DNA from: Chitiniphilus eburneus
GTDB taxonomy: Bacteria; Pseudomonadota; Gammaproteobacteria; Burkholderiales; Chitinibacteraceae
Direction of reading: 5' to 3'
NCBI RefSeq assembly: GCF_005048205.1
Contig: NZ_SUMF01000009.1
Location: 1 to 64,000 of the forward strand
DNA: 64,000 nucleotides
Numbering within the stretch: the first letter of the stretch is position 1; each line of letters opens with the position of its first letter. Positions 26,070-35,756 of this stretch are shown here, piece after piece. The notes under the pieces were generated by a model. The model made no database searches. It worked only from the letters and a program-made list of their open reading frames with translations, and was not told where the DNA came from. A program made the translations under genes and the position numbers.

Positions 26070-26101
26070 AACGGGCGGGCCTGCGGGCCTGCCCGTTTTT
26101 C
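26070..26101 (+). terminator. Terminator after the second GH18 chitinase
   Basis: GC-rich stem starting ACGGGC and ending GCCCGT followed by TTTTTC. Confidence 0.8.
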
Positions 26102-26112
26102 GTTGGGCGTTA

Positions 26113-26378
26113 GGGCGTGTCATCGAATGTATCGCGACAGCGCTGGGTCGAAAAAGCACCAGCCATCAGGCGCGCGACGCAGCCAACAACCGGTTATTGG
26201 CAAGGAGCGCAACGCAGTGGATGGTGTTTTTTCGGCCCAGCCCTGTGGGTTCGGCGCATTTCGGGTGCGGCGCGGTGTCGCCGGCCGCTTGCGGTATTCA
26301 TACCGCGACGCATCCAGCGCCTTGCGCCGCATCCCGAACTGCGCCGAACGCTGTCGCGATACATTTGATGACACGCCC
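26113..26378. mobile_element. 266-bp MITE-like element, copy 3
   Basis: Flanked by TA (26111-26112 and 26379-26380) with ends GGGCGTGTCATC... and ...GATGACACGCCC; the outer 30 or so bases of the two ends are near-perfect inverted repeats. Opposite orientation to copies 1 and 2. Its right boundary forms the TAG stop of the minus-strand cupin gene, whose pre-insertion stop would have been TAA. Confidence 0.9.
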
Positions 26379-26647
26379 TAGCCGAAGCGGTAATGCTTGC
26401 TCAGGGGCTCCAGCACTTCCCAGGTGCAGCGCAAGCCGGCGTCAAAGCGCGCCAGATCGCCGGCGACCAGCGTGACCTGCTCGCCATCCTGTGTGGTGAC
26501 CCGTACTTTCCCTTCGATCAGCCAGCAGGTTTCGGGCTCGGCGTAGTGCCACGGGAACTGCGAGACCTCCTTGCTCCAGATGGGCCAGTCCTTCACGCCC
26601 AGTTCCTGCTGGCGGGCGGCGTCGATCTGCGGTTCGGTATGGATCAT
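26378..26647 (-). CDS. Small single-domain cupin (DUF861 type)
   Basis: 89 residues from ATG (MIHTEPQIDAARQQELGVKDWPIWSKEVS), preceded by AGGAG. A single cupin barrel is evident: FPWHYAEPETCWLIEGKVRVTTQDGEQVTLVAGDLARFDAGLRCTWEV matches the cupin_3/DUF861 pattern. Metal or small-molecule ligand unknown. The stop codon TAG is created by the adjacent MITE end. Confidence 0.82.
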   Translation of the reverse strand: MIHTEPQIDAARQQELGVKDWPIWSKEVSQFPWHYAEPETCWLIEGKVRVTTQDGEQVTLVAGDLARFDAGLRCTWEVLEPLSKHYRFG

Positions 26648-26786
26648 GTCGGGCTCCTGGGTCATGCGAGAGATGGGGCAGCGAAGCGATGCCGCGCGGG
26701 GCATCGGAAATATCTTGATGACATATTGCCAGCCCGGTAGCGGATGAGTGGTCCGCGCGGGGATTGGCAAGGTGGTCGAGTTTTAT

Positions 26787-26806
26787 CATAATGAGAACGC
26801 TTATCA
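26787..26806. promoter_or_regulatory. Putative Fur box before bfd
   Basis: CATAATGAGAACGCTTATCA, 18 bp before the bfd ATG, resembles the AT-rich interrupted palindrome of Fur sites. bfd is a standard Fur target. Confidence 0.5.
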
Positions 26807-26823
26807 ATGGTGTGGGGCGTTCG

Positions 26824-27036
26824 ATGTACGTATGCGTGTGCAATAGTGTTTCCGACAAGGCGGTGCGCAAGGCCGTTGCCAACGGTGCGCGCAACTTCAT
26901 CGAATTGCAGCAGGCCACCGGCGTTGGCACCTGCTGCGGCAAATGCGTCGGCTGCGCGCGCGAAGTGATGCTCGATGCCATCGAAGCCGAGGCACGACGC
27001 GGCTGGGACGAGATGGACGCATTGGCCGCGGCCTGA
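26824..27036 (+). CDS. bfd: Bacterioferritin-associated ferredoxin
   Basis: 70 residues (MYVCVCNSVSDKAVRKAV...). The four [2Fe-2S] cysteines fit the Bfd pattern: Cys4, Cys6, Cys38 and Cys41. In known systems Bfd docks on bacterioferritin and reduces its core through haem to release iron under iron starvation. Both bacterioferritin genes lie just downstream on the opposite strand, and a Fur-like site lies in front of the gene. Confidence 0.92.
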   Translation: MYVCVCNSVSDKAVRKAVANGARNFIELQQATGVGTCCGKCVGCAREVMLDAIEAEARRGWDEMDALAAA

Positions 27037-27054
27037 TCCGCGCAACGATCACGT

Positions 27055-27081
27055 AAAAAGGGGCGCTCAAGGCGCCCCTTT
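27055..27081. terminator. Terminator between bfd and the bacterioferritin operon
   Basis: Stem AAGGGGCGC/GCGCCCCTT flanked by A and T runs. Confidence 0.75.
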
Positions 27082-27196
27082 GCATTGAGGGTGGCGGGCA
27101 ATCGCTTCGGCTGGTGCCGCGCCGCCCACCTGCGACGGAAAAATCCGGTTACCGCCTTTCAGGGCGCTTCGCACGCCTTGCCCTCAGCACTCGCGT

Positions 27197-27676
27197 TCAC
27201 TCTGCTGCCCCGGTCTGCGATTGCAGGTAGTTTTCCAGCCCGACGGCATTCAGGATGCCAAGCTGCTGTTCCAGCCAGTGCGCGTGATCCTGCTCGGTAT
27301 CGTCGAGCAGATCCAGCAGCATCTTGCGGGTGACGAAATCCTGCACGCTCTCTGCCAGTGCGATGGCCTGCTTCAGCGCGTTTGCCACCTCGTACTCGGT
27401 GATCAGATCGTTCTTCAGCATGGCGGGCACGTCGGCGCCGATGCGCAGGGCGGTGCGGGCCGCGACATTGGGAATGCCACCCAGGAAGAGAATGCGTGCG
27501 ATCAGGCGGGTGGCGTGGCCGATTTCGTCGTCGCGTTCATGGTCGATCCGTTGGTACAGGCGCTGATAGCCCCAGTTGTGGTACATCTGGCTGTGCACGA
27601 AATACTGGTCGATCGAGGTGAGTTCCGCCGCCAGCAATTCGTTCAGCTTGGCGATGACCTGCGGGTTGCCTTGCAT
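27197..27676 (-). CDS. bfr: Bacterioferritin subunit with ferroxidase centre but no haem-ligand Met52
   Basis: 159 residues (MQGNPQVIAKLNELLAAELTSIDQYF...). Compared with E. coli Bfr, the diiron ligands are kept: Glu18, Glu51, His54, Glu94, and Glu128/His131 (equivalent to 127/130 with one inserted residue); Tyr25 is also present. The haem-binding Met52 is replaced by Ile. It therefore looks like the ferroxidase subunit of a heteropolymeric bacterioferritin, as known in Neisseria. Second gene of the operon, 10 bp behind its partner at 27687. Confidence 0.9.
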   Translation of the reverse strand: MQGNPQVIAKLNELLAAELTSIDQYFVHSQMYHNWGYQRLYQRIDHERDDEIGHATRLIARILFLGGIPNVAARTALRIGADVPAMLKNDLITEYEVANALKQAIALAESVQDFVTRKMLLDLLDDTEQDHAHWLEQQLGILNAVGLENYLQSQTGAAE

Positions 27677-27686
27677 GACCTGCTCC

Positions 27687-28157
27687 TCAGTCTTCGATCT
27701 GCGATTGCAGATAATTGGCCAGGCCCAGCGCCACCAGTTGCTCGCGTTGGGTTTCCAGCCAGTCGATGTATTCCTCTTCGTCTTCCAGCAGATCCTCGAG
27801 CAGATCGCGGGTGACGAAGTCGTGCGCCTTCTCACAGGTGACGATGGCGGTGCGCAGCGTCTGCACATGGCCGTCGACCAGCTTGAGATCGCAATCGATC
27901 ATTTCCGGGACATCTTCGCCGATCAGCAGCTTGCCCAGTTGTTGCAGGTTGGGAAGCCCTTCCAGGAACAGGATGCGGTTGATCAGCTTGTCCGCGCGTT
28001 TCATGGCGTCGATCGATTCGTGATAGACGCGCTCGTTGAGCCGCTTGTAGCCCCAGTTCTTGTTCATGCGCGCGTGCAGGAACAATTGGTTGATCGCGGT
28101 CAGTTCGTTGCCCAGGACGCTGTTGAGCGTCTGGAGCACATGCTTGTCGCCTTGCAT
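27687..28157 (-). CDS. bfr: Bacterioferritin subunit with haem ligand Met52 but degenerate ferroxidase centre
   Basis: 156 residues ([26 protein letters not shown]...). Met52, the haem ligand shared between subunit pairs, is present, but E. coli Bfr residues Tyr25, Glu51, His54, Glu94 and His130 are replaced by Leu, Ala, Arg, Val and Tyr. This is the complement of the neighbouring subunit: haem binding here, iron oxidation there. First gene of the operon; a Fur-like AT-rich site lies about 130 bp upstream. Confidence 0.9.
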   Translation of the reverse strand: MQGDKHVLQTLNSVLGNELTAINQLFLHARMNKNWGYKRLNERVYHESIDAMKRADKLINRILFLEGLPNLQQLGKLLIGEDVPEMIDCDLKLVDGHVQTLRTAIVTCEKAHDFVTRDLLEDLLEDEEEYIDWLETQREQLVALGLANYLQSQIED

Positions 28158-28285
28158 CGCTTTCTCCTTATTTATCCCGCCACTTCGGGTGGCCGGCTTT
28201 TACTTGCGTACCCGATAGTTTATGCGCCCAATTGGCTAAAGACCATTCAATTCGATTCTTGGTAATTCTTATTAGTTTTAATTCT

Positions 28286-28304
28286 GATAATTATTTTCAT
28301 TCAT
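28286..28304. promoter_or_regulatory. Putative Fur box before the bacterioferritin operon
   Basis: GATAATTATTTTCATTCAT matches most positions of the GATAATGATAATCATTATC consensus and lies in a clearly AT-rich intergenic stretch (28205-28310). Confidence 0.45.
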
Positions 28305-28444
28305 CAAGTGGTAGTTGGGGCCAGCCCGGGCCCATGCTACGCTCGCGCCCGGGAATCCCGCGCCGGCATTGTCCGCGCCCGGCCGGACAGCAATTCGAGC
28401 CCCCGGGTTTCCCTGCGTTCACCCACCCATCATGGATAAGCAAG

Positions 28445-29227
28445 ATGTCGTCGCCATTTCCCGATCAGATCGAATTGATGCGCCGCCTGGCCCAGGCTAG
28501 CGGCGATGTGATCCGCCGCTATTACCGCAGCGAACTCGCCATCGACGACAAGGACGACGCCAGCCCGGTCACCCGCGCGGATCGCGAGGCGGAGCAGGCC
28601 ATGCGCGCGTTGATCCAGGCTGCGCGTCCGCAGGATGGCATCATCGGCGAGGAATTCGGCAGCGAAAACGAGCAGGCGGAGTGGGTGTGGGTGCTCGATC
28701 CCGTCGATGGCACCAAGTCGTTCACCGTCGGCCGGCCGCTGTTCGTCACCCTGATCGGGCTGCTGCATCGCGGCGTGCCGGTGCTGGGCGCGGTTCATCA
28801 ACCCATTACCGGTGATTTCTGGATCGGCGGCACGACCTTGCCCACTACGCTCAACGGTGCTCCGGTGCGTGGCAGTGCCATCGACGAGCTGGCGCGCGCG
28901 CGCATCGGCACCACCGGCCCCGAGTACCTGAGCGCCGGCCGCGCGGTGTTCGACGATCTGGCGGCGCGCTGTCGCTACCCCATCTATGGCGGCGATGGTT
29001 TCCTGTACGCGCAGGTGGCCAGCGGCTGGCTGGAGCTGGTGATCGAGGAAGGACTGAAGCTGCATGATTTCGCCGCGCTGGCCCCGCTGGTGAATGCCGC
29101 CGGGGGCCGGATGACCGACTGGCAAGGGGAGCCGTTGACCCAGACCAGCGCCGGCCGGGTGCTGGCGGCCGGCAATCCCGCACTTCACGCACTGGCGCTC
29201 CCCGCTTTGCGGGCGCTGCCGGTATAA
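28445..29227 (+). CDS. Inositol-monophosphatase-family phosphatase (HisN/CysQ-like)
   Basis: 260 residues from ATG (MSSPFPDQIELMRRLAQ). The metal-binding signatures are clear: GEEFGSEN (Glu), WVLDPVDGTKSF (the DPxDGT core), and a C-terminal YGGDGFLYAQVASGWLELVIEEGLKLHDFAAL. Sequence details (RADREAEQAM, GAVHQPITGDFWIGG) resemble the histidinol-phosphate phosphatase HisN subgroup more than CysQ, but the substrate cannot be fixed from sequence. The RBS is weak. The small DUF3460 gene follows 31 bp behind. Confidence 0.85.
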   Translation: MSSPFPDQIELMRRLAQASGDVIRRYYRSELAIDDKDDASPVTRADREAEQAMRALIQAARPQDGIIGEEFGSENEQAEWVWVLDPVDGTKSFTVGRPLFVTLIGLLHRGVPVLGAVHQPITGDFWIGGTTLPTTLNGAPVRGSAIDELARARIGTTGPEYLSAGRAVFDDLAARCRYPIYGGDGFLYAQVASGWLELVIEEGLKLHDFAALAPLVNAAGGRMTDWQGEPLTQTSAGRVLAAGNPALHALALPALRALPV

Positions 29228-29258
29228 TCGCTGCTAATCACGCCAACAGATCGCCATC

Positions 29259-29456
29259 ATGTTCAAGAACACTACCTACGTTTCCGAATTCACCCAGTTC
29301 ATGCGCGGCTACCTCAACGAGCATCCCGATGTGGCACGTGGCCAGGTCGAAGGCCGGGCCCTGCTGTGGGACAAGTCGCCCATCAACCTGGAAGAGCGCG
29401 ACCGCAATCTGCAATCGCGCATCGAGCAAAAGCCGTATCCCTACCAGCCCGAGTGA
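29259..29456 (+). CDS. DUF3460 family protein
   Basis: 65 residues (MFKNTTYVSEFTQFMRGYLNEHPDVARGQVEGRALLWDK...). The pattern Y.SefTqFl...l..hP.v...Q..GralwWDk is that of DUF3460, a small betaproteobacterial family of unknown function. Possibly cotranscribed with the phosphatase gene; a terminator follows. Confidence 0.88.
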   Translation: MFKNTTYVSEFTQFMRGYLNEHPDVARGQVEGRALLWDKSPINLEERDRNLQSRIEQKPYPYQPE

Positions 29457-29482
29457 ACAACGGGCCGCGCGGCCGATCGCCA

Positions 29483-29512
29483 CAAAAAACCGGACCATGA
29501 GTCCGGTTTTTT
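29483..29512. terminator. Bidirectional terminator
   Basis: AAAAAACCGGAC/GTCCGGTTTTTT hairpin between the convergent DUF3460 and chemoreceptor genes. Confidence 0.88.
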
Positions 29513-29530
29513 GTTGGCTGCCGTGCGTAA

Positions 29531-31162
29531 TCAGTGCCGATAGCGGCTGATGGTGCTGTCCAACTGGCTGGCCAGTTGCTTCAACTGGTTCGACAGATCC
29601 GCCGCGCTGGCGGCCGAGGCGTGGTTTTCCTCGCTGGCCTGGGCAATGCGCTCCACATTGCGCGCGATGTCCTGGCTTGCGACGCTCTGTTCGTTCACCG
29701 CTTGTGCCATGTGGTTGATCCGGGCCACGGTATCCCGCGCGCGCGTTTCGATTCCGGCCAGCGTTCCGGCCATTTCCTCCGCCTGGCGAACGCCTTCGTC
29801 CATCATCTGGCTGGCCTGATCCATGCCGCTGGCCGCGCTGGCGGTGTCCTGCTGCACGGCGACGATCTTGGCGGTGATCTCGACGGTGGCCTGGGTGGTG
29901 CGCTCGGCCAGCTTGCGGACCTCGTCGGCGACCACGGCGAAGCCACGGCCCAGCTCGCCAGCCCGCGCCGCCTCGATGGCTGCGTTCAGGGCCAGCAGGT
30001 TGGTCTGGTCGGCGATCTCCTTGATAACCATCGCGATGCTGCCGATTTCGTGGGAGCGCTGGTTGAGCTGGTCGATGACCTGGGCCGAGCCTGAAATGCC
30101 CCGGGCCACATCGTTGATCGATGCCGCCGTGCGATGGGCCATCTGCGCGCCCGCACTGGCCGTGCTGGCGGTCTGCTGGGCTTCCGCGGTCATGCTGCGG
30201 GCGTCGTCGGAGATCATGTTCACGCTGACGGTCAGTTGCTCGACCGCGGCGGCGGTGGCGCCCGAGGCCTCCGACTGTGCCTGCGAGGCGTCGGTGATCT
30301 GGGTCGAGGCCCGGGCGAGGGTATCCGCCGCGCCCAGCAGCGACTGCGAGTTGGTGTTGGCTTCGCCGATCACCCGGTTCATTTCCACCAGCAGGTGGTT
30401 CATCGTCTTGGAGGTCCGGCCGATCTCGTCGTCGGCATAGACGGGCAGGGTGAGGTGCAATCGCCCGGTGCGCTCGATTTCGCTGATCGTCTGTTGCAGT
30501 TCCGTCAGCGGGCGCCGGATGCTGCGCACGATGGCGTAGGCAAAGCCCGTGCCCAGGGCGATGGCGACGGCGATCAGGATGAGCGCCAGATAGGTCACCC
30601 AGCTCACGGTGCTGCTGACCGTACCCTCGATCGCATTCACCCGCTCCAGTGCCTTGGCCGACAGCGCTTCCAGCGCCTCGCTCATATTGCGGATCGGCTC
30701 CTTGGCTTTTTCGAACCCGGCGTTGATTTCGCCCGAGCTGGCATAGCGTTGCGCGGCGATTTCCTGTTGCAGCGCATGGAAGCTGGTGCCGTAGTCGCCC
30801 TGCGCCTTGCGCAGACGCTGGATATCGGCCAGATCCTCCGGTCGTGCCACGGTCTCGGCGGCGGTCAACGATTCGCTCGCGCTTGCGTAGGCTTTTTCCC
30901 ATTTGGCCTGGTAGTCGGTCAGATGCTCGGGCGACTGGAAGTTGAGGATGGTGTCCTTTTCGAAACGCCGCAGGTCGCCCACCGCATTACGCGTCTGCAC
31001 GATGTGCGTATTGAAGGCCAGGTCGCCCTTGAGCAGCCGATTGATTTCGCGATGCAGATGGGAGATGCCGAACAGTCCCTGCCCGCCGGTCGCGATCAGC
31101 AAAATCAGCAGCAGGGTGAAGCCAAGGGTGATCCGTGTTCCCACACTGAATCGCAATAGCAT
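29531..31162 (-). CDS. Methyl-accepting chemotaxis protein
   Basis: 543 residues from the ATG at 31162 ([15 protein letters not shown]), spaced 8 bases from AGGAG; the GTG three codons upstream abuts that RBS. First membrane helix about 10-30; a helical four-helix-bundle-type periplasmic sensor (about 31-185); second helix (about 190-212); HAMP (about 213-265); a signalling domain whose hairpin tip ([41 protein letters not shown]) is typical. The ligand is unknown. Single gene, with no che genes in the window. Confidence 0.93.
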   Translation of the reverse strand: MLLRFSVGTRITLGFTLLLILLIATGGQGLFGISHLHREINRLLKGDLAFNTHIVQTRNAVGDLRRFEKDTILNFQSPEHLTDYQAKWEKAYASASESLTAAETVARPEDLADIQRLRKAQGDYGTSFHALQQEIAAQRYASSGEINAGFEKAKEPIRNMSEALEALSAKALERVNAIEGTVSSTVSWVTYLALILIAVAIALGTGFAYAIVRSIRRPLTELQQTISEIERTGRLHLTLPVYADDEIGRTSKTMNHLLVEMNRVIGEANTNSQSLLGAADTLARASTQITDASQAQSEASGATAAAVEQLTVSVNMISDDARSMTAEAQQTASTASAGAQMAHRTAASINDVARGISGSAQVIDQLNQRSHEIGSIAMVIKEIADQTNLLALNAAIEAARAGELGRGFAVVADEVRKLAERTTQATVEITAKIVAVQQDTASAASGMDQASQMMDEGVRQAEEMAGTLAGIETRARDTVARINHMAQAVNEQSVASQDIARNVERIAQASEENHASAASAADLSNQLKQLASQLDSTISRYRH

Positions 31163-31283
31163 GCTTGTCACTCCTGTGATGATTGCTGGTTATCACTCAA
31201 TCTAACCGATTTTCAGCAAAATCACGTGCTAGCATGCCGATTCCTGCTTTTGTCCACTGCCCGGTGTTGCGCCGCCGCCCTTC

Positions 31284-31673
31284 ATGAACGATCTGCAAGA
31301 ACAAACCCCTTACCAGATGCTGGGCGGTGAAGCCGTGGTCCGGCAACTGGTCGACCGCTTCTACGACCTCATGGCCACCGATCCGCGCGCGGCGGGCATC
31401 CATGCCATGCATGCGGCCGACAGTACGGCGATCCGGCAGAAATTCTTCGAGTTCCTTTCGGGCTGGCTGGGCGGACCGCAGCTTTTCATCCAGCGACACG
31501 GCCACCCGCGCCTGCGGGCACGCCACATGCCGTTCCCCATCGGCGAGTCGGAGCGCGACCAGTGGCTGTTGTGCATGTTCCAGGCTATGGCGGAGATCCC
31601 GATGGAAACGGCGCTGCGCGAACACCTGGAAGAAGCGTTCACCCGCACCGCCGATTTCATGCGCAACACGTGA
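31284..31673 (+). CDS. Group II truncated haemoglobin
   Basis: 129 residues (MNDLQEQTPYQMLGGEAVVRQLVDRFYDLM...). It carries the 2-on-2 globin pattern: YDLMATDP, then KFFEFLSGWLGGPQLFIQRHGHPRLRARHMPFPIGE with the proximal histidine region, then RDQWLLCMFQAM with the conserved Trp. Group II members bind oxygen and help with peroxide or NO stress. It stands next to dps, in keeping with an oxidative-stress role. Confidence 0.9.
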   Translation: MNDLQEQTPYQMLGGEAVVRQLVDRFYDLMATDPRAAGIHAMHAADSTAIRQKFFEFLSGWLGGPQLFIQRHGHPRLRARHMPFPIGESERDQWLLCMFQAMAEIPMETALREHLEEAFTRTADFMRNT

Positions 31674-31787
31674 TGATCGACATGCCCGGATTGCGTGACT
31701 ATTGAGCCTGTTGGAACAATCTATTTCCGGTTCGTCCTAAACTGGACCACCATTCAATTGGTTCCCACGTTCATGGAGGGTTTTTCG

Positions 31788-32255
31788 ATGGAAATTCATA
31801 CCGGCATTTCTGAAAGACAACGCGGCGACATCGCACAGGGCCTGTCCCGCCTGCTGGCGGACACCTATACGCTCTACCTCCAGACCCACAACTTCCACTG
31901 GAATGTTACCGGTCCGATGTTCAACACGCTGCACCTGATGTTCGAACAGCAGTACACCGAGCTGGCGCTGGCGGTCGATTCGATCGCGGAACGCATCCGC
32001 GCGCTGGGCTTCCCGGCGCCCGGCACCTACGGCCAGTTCGTCAAGCTGTCCAGCTTCAAGGAAACGGAAGGCGTGCCCGACGCACAGGAAATGATCAAGA
32101 TCCTGGTGACCGGGCAGGAAACCGTGGTGCGCACCGCGCGCGGCCTGTTCCCCATTGCCGACGAGGTCAACGACGAAGCCACCGCCGACTTGCTGACCCA
32201 GCGCCTGCAAGTGCATGAAAAGACCGCGTGGATGTTGCGCAGCCTGCTGGAATAA
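31788..32255 (+). CDS. dps: Dps ferritin-like DNA-protection protein
   Basis: 155 residues from ATG ([27 protein letters not shown]). The Dps signature is present: [43 protein letters not shown], giving the intersubunit ferroxidase ligands His/Asp/Glu. Dps forms 12-subunit shells that oxidise and store iron with peroxide. GGAGGG lies upstream; an ATG six codons earlier is possible. Monocistronic, followed by a terminator. Confidence 0.93.
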   Translation: MEIHTGISERQRGDIAQGLSRLLADTYTLYLQTHNFHWNVTGPMFNTLHLMFEQQYTELALAVDSIAERIRALGFPAPGTYGQFVKLSSFKETEGVPDAQEMIKILVTGQETVVRTARGLFPIADEVNDEATADLLTQRLQVHEKTAWMLRSLLE

Positions 32256-32274
32256 GCAGCGCGTCGTTCCGCGT

Positions 32275-32307
32275 CAAAAAAGGCGGCCTGCACAGGCCGC
32301 CTTTTTT
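32275..32307 (+). terminator. Terminator after dps
   Basis: AAAAAAGGCGGCCTG/CAGGCCGCCTTTTTT hairpin directly before the MITE copy. Confidence 0.88.
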
Positions 32308-32324
32308 GGGGTGCCATCTGGCTA

Positions 32325-32590
32325 GGGCGTGTCATCCAATGTTTCGCGGCAGCGCTGGGCCGAAAAAGCGCCGGGCACCAGGCGCACGACGAAGGCAATA
32401 ACCGGTTATTGGCAAGGAGTGCAACGCTTTGGATGGTGTTTTTTCGGCCCAGCCCTGCGGGTTCGGTGCATTTCGGGCGCCGCGCGGCGTCGCCGGCCGC
32501 TTGCGGTATCCATATCGCCGCGCGTCCAGCTCCTTGCACGGCATCCCGAACTGCACCGAACGCTGTCGTGAAACATTGGATGACACGCCC
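32325..32590. mobile_element. 266-bp MITE-like element, copy 4
   Basis: Flanked by TA (32323-32324 and 32591-32592), with near-perfect inverted ends beginning GGGCGTGTCATC and the same internal CAATAACCGGTTATTG palindrome. Same orientation as copy 3. Its right boundary forms the TAG stop of trmL (minus strand); the pre-insertion stop was also TAG. Confidence 0.9.
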
Positions 32591-33054
32591 TAGACGCTGC
32601 CGGGATAGCCAAGCTGCCGCCAGGCCTCGAACACCGTCACTGCCACGGCATTGGAAAGATTGAGGCTGCGCTGGCCGGGCAGCATCGGCAGGCGGATGCG
32701 TGCCTCGGGCGGAAACCGATCTAGCATTTCCTGCGGAAGCCCACGGGTTTCCGGGCCGAACACGAACACATCCTCATCGGCGAAAGCCACCCCATCCACC
32801 TGCGCGCTGCTGCGCGTCGTCATGGCAAAGCAGCGTCGATCACCCAGCACCCGTTGCGCCGCGGCCCAATCCTCGTGCACCTGGAGCGTGGCGTATTCGT
32901 GGTAATCCAGTCCGGCGCGGCGCAGCCGGGCATCGTCCAGCTCGAACCCCAGCGGCTTGACCAGATGCAGCACGCAGCCGGTGTTGGCGACGAGGCGGAT
33001 GACGTTGCCGGTATTGGGCGGGATTTCGGGCTGGAACAGAACGATATGGAACAT
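32590..33054 (-). CDS. trmL: tRNA (cytidine(34)-2'-O)-methyltransferase
   Basis: 154 residues from ATG ([27 protein letters not shown]). SPOUT-fold motifs are visible: [13 protein letters not shown] near the N-terminus, FGPETRGLP (about 98-106) and the knot motif [14 protein letters not shown] near the C-terminus. It methylates the wobble ribose of tRNA-Leu isoacceptors in known homologues. Full length for the family, even though its stop codon abuts the MITE. A GTG or longer start in frame is not needed. Confidence 0.93.
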   Translation of the reverse strand: MFHIVLFQPEIPPNTGNVIRLVANTGCVLHLVKPLGFELDDARLRRAGLDYHEYATLQVHEDWAAAQRVLGDRRCFAMTTRSSAQVDGVAFADEDVFVFGPETRGLPQEMLDRFPPEARIRLPMLPGQRSLNLSNAVAVTVFEAWRQLGYPGSV

Positions 33055-33183
33055 GACGATGCGGCGCGGGTGAAAAGGGGTGCGCAATTGTACAGGCAAG
33101 GCGTGCCGTCGCAGCCCGTCGCGCTGCCCCGTGGGCGGGCTTGCTGATAGAATCCCGCACAGCAACGCTTACCGGATCATTGC

Positions 33184-34035
33184 ATGAACACCGCCACGCT
33201 CCTGATCAGTTGCCCCGACCGCAAGGGGCTTTCTGCCGCCATCGCCAACTTCCTGTTCACCTATAACGCCAACATCGTCCATTCGGACCAGCACCAGGAC
33301 ATCAGCGAAAACCTGTTCCTGATGCGCGTTGAATGGGATCTCACCGATTTCACGCTCGACATGGCCGCGTTTTCGGCGGCGTTCCAGCCGATTGCCGATC
33401 GCTTCCAGATGCAATGGAAGGTGGCGTTGTCGGCGCGCCGGCCCAAGATGGCGATCCTCGTTTCCAGGTACGACCATTGCCTGGTCGATCTGCTGCATCG
33501 CCACCAGAGCGGCGAACTGCATTGCGATATTCCGCTGATCATCTCCAACCACGAGGACTGCCGCGCCCTGGCCGACTTCTACGGCATTCCGTATCACGTG
33601 ATCGACGTGCCGCGCGACGGCAAGGCGCAGGCCGAAGCCGCGCAACGTCAGTTGCTGGAGGAGCACGGTGTCGATCTGATCGTGCTGGCGCGATACATGC
33701 AAGTGTTGTCGCACGATTTCACCGCGCGGTATCCGCAGCGCGTCATCAATATCCACCACAGCTTCCTGCCGGCCTTCGACGGAGCCAAGCCGTACCACCG
33801 CGCCTTTGCGCGCGGGGTCAAGCTGATCGGCGCCACCAGCCACTACGTGACCGAAGTGCTGGACGACGGGCCCATCATCGAGCAGGACGTGATCCGCATC
33901 TCGCATCGCGACGATGTCGAAGAACTGATCCGCAAGGGCCGCGACCTGGAAAAGATGGTGCTGGCGCGCGCCGTGAAGTGGCATCTGGAACATCGGGTGC
34001 TGGTGTATTCCAACAAGACCGTGATCTTCGCCTGA
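33184..34035 (+). CDS. purU: Formyltetrahydrofolate deformylase
   Basis: 283 residues (MNTATLLISCPDRKGLSAAIANFLF). N-terminal ACT domain (about 4-80), then a formyltransferase-type catalytic domain (about 85-283) with NHEDCRALADFYGIPYH, the NIHHSFLPAFDGAKPYHRA motif and ATSHYVTEVLDDGPIIEQD. It hydrolyses 10-formyl-THF to formate and THF, balancing one-carbon and purine metabolism. It sits 43 bp before gspF on the same strand; functional linkage is unlikely. Confidence 0.95.
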   Translation: MNTATLLISCPDRKGLSAAIANFLFTYNANIVHSDQHQDISENLFLMRVEWDLTDFTLDMAAFSAAFQPIADRFQMQWKVALSARRPKMAILVSRYDHCLVDLLHRHQSGELHCDIPLIISNHEDCRALADFYGIPYHVIDVPRDGKAQAEAAQRQLLEEHGVDLIVLARYMQVLSHDFTARYPQRVINIHHSFLPAFDGAKPYHRAFARGVKLIGATSHYVTEVLDDGPIIEQDVIRISHRDDVEELIRKGRDLEKMVLARAVKWHLEHRVLVYSNKTVIFA

Positions 34036-34078
34036 TGCCGGTGCGCGCGTTCCGGCCCGCGTTCCGCGGAGTTCCCGC

Positions 34079-35284
34079 ATGACGGCATTCCGCTACCGCG
34101 CGGTGCGGGCCGATGGCGCGAATGCCCAGGGCCTGATCGAGGCCGATACCGCGCGTGCCGCGCGCCAGCAACTGCGCGACCAGGGCTTGTGGGTCAGCGA
34201 AATCGATGCCGTGGGCACGGATGGCGCCGGTCAACGGCGCGGCGAGCGCCGGCTGGGAACGCAGCGCCTTTCGCTGATGACGCGTCAGCTTGCCACGCTG
34301 CTCGACGCCGGCCTGCCGCTGGAACAGGCCCTGGCGGTGCTGGTGGAGCAAAGCGACGGGGATCGCGAAAAGCGGCTGGCCGCCAGCCTGCGCAGCGAGA
34401 TCCTCGGCGGCGCCTCGCTGTCGCAGGCGTTGACGCGCCATCAGCAGGCGTTTCCCGAGCTATACCGCACCATTGTCGCCGCTGGCGAGGAATCCGGCCG
34501 TGCCGCTGGCGTGATGCAGCGTCTTGCTGACTATCTGGAAGCCCGAGCCGCGCTGGCCGCCAAGGTGGGCCTGGCCTTCATCTATCCGATGGTGGTGATG
34601 GTGGTGTCGCTACTGGTGGTGATCGGCTTGCTCACCTGGGTGGTGCCGCAGATGGTCACCGTCTTCCAGAGTGCCAAGCAGGAACTACCATTCCTGACCA
34701 AAGCGCTGCTGTGGGCCAGCAACGTGGTTCGCGAATGGGGGCTGGCGCTGCTGGTGCTGGCCATTGCCGCGGGCTTTGGCGCCTGGCGCGCGTTGAAGGT
34801 GGAGTCGGTGAAGTGGGCCTTTCACGCCTGGCGCCTGCGCTTGCCCTTGTTCGGCCGTTTCGAGCGCGCCGGCAATACCGCGCGGCTGGCTTCGACGCTG
34901 GCCATCCTGGTCGGCAGCGGGGTGCCGCTGCTCAAGGCGCTGACGGCCGCCGGCGGCGTGATGGGCAGCCTGCCGCTGCGCGACGCCGTGAGTACCGCTG
35001 CGGCCCAGGTGCGTGAAGGGGTCACACTCTCGCGCGCGCTGGCGCAGAGTAAATTGTTTCCGCCGGTGTTGATCCATCTGATCGCCAGCGGCGAGGCGAC
35101 GGGGCGGCTGGAGTACATGCTGGAAAAGGCCGCCGCGCAGCAGGCCCAGGAACTGGAAAACCGTGTCGCCACCTTCACCGGCCTGCTGGGCCCGTTCATG
35201 GTGCTGGCCATGGGCGTGGTGGTGCTGTTGATCGTGCTGGCCATCCTGCTACCCGTCTTCGAAATGAACCAACTGGTGAGATAA
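34079..35284 (+). CDS. gspF: Type II secretion inner membrane platform protein GspF
   Basis: 401 residues with the duplicated GspF/T2SSF domain (about 68-195 and 270-395), three membrane helices (about 165-190, 215-240, 370-395) and an N-terminal leader domain ([29 protein letters not shown]). It forms the platform against which the GspE ATPase drives pseudopilus growth. First visible gene of gspFGHIJK. gspE normally precedes gspF, but here purU does, so gspC, D, E, L and M must be elsewhere. Confidence 0.93.
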   Translation: MTAFRYRAVRADGANAQGLIEADTARAARQQLRDQGLWVSEIDAVGTDGAGQRRGERRLGTQRLSLMTRQLATLLDAGLPLEQALAVLVEQSDGDREKRLAASLRSEILGGASLSQALTRHQQAFPELYRTIVAAGEESGRAAGVMQRLADYLEARAALAAKVGLAFIYPMVVMVVSLLVVIGLLTWVVPQMVTVFQSAKQELPFLTKALLWASNVVREWGLALLVLAIAAGFGAWRALKVESVKWAFHAWRLRLPLFGRFERAGNTARLASTLAILVGSGVPLLKALTAAGGVMGSLPLRDAVSTAAAQVREGVTLSRALAQSKLFPPVLIHLIASGEATGRLEYMLEKAAAQQAQELENRVATFTGLLGPFMVLAMGVVVLLIVLAILLPVFEMNQLVR

Positions 35285-35289
35285 CCCGA

Positions 35290-35742
35290 ATGTCCTATGC
35301 ATCCCGTCCCTCCGCCCGCCGCATGCTGGCACGCGGTTTCACGCTGATCGAAATCCTGGTGGTCATCACCATTCTTGCCATCCTCGGCGCGCTGGTGGTG
35401 CCCAAGATCATGGATCGCCCCAACGAGGCCCGCGTGGTCGCGGCGCAGCAGGACATCCGCACCATCATCCAGGGCCTGAAGCTGTACAAGCTGGACAACG
35501 GCCGCTATCCCAGCACCGAGCAGGGGCTGCGGGCATTGATCGAAAAGCCTTCCGCCGCGCCGGTCCCCAATAACTGGAAGCACGGTGGCTACCTGGAAAA
35601 GCTGCCCAAGGACCCGTGGGGTGGCGACTATCTCTATCTCAACCCCGGTCTCAAGGGCGAGATCGACGTCATGAGCTATGGCGCCGACGGCCAGCAGGGT
35701 GGCGAGGGCTTCGACGCCGATATCGGCTCGTGGCAGCTTTAA
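35290..35742 (+). CDS. gspG: Major pseudopilin GspG
   Basis: 150 residues. The prepilin leader RMLARG is cut before [25 protein letters not shown]. The C-terminal half has the GspG pattern [15 protein letters not shown] and [13 protein letters not shown] with the calcium-binding loop. It is the main pseudopilus subunit and follows gspF by 5 bp. Confidence 0.95.
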   Translation: MSYASRPSARRMLARGFTLIEILVVITILAILGALVVPKIMDRPNEARVVAAQQDIRTIIQGLKLYKLDNGRYPSTEQGLRALIEKPSAAPVPNNWKHGGYLEKLPKDPWGGDYLYLNPGLKGEIDVMSYGADGQQGGEGFDADIGSWQL

Positions 35743-35756
35743 GCGCCTAGCCGCAC

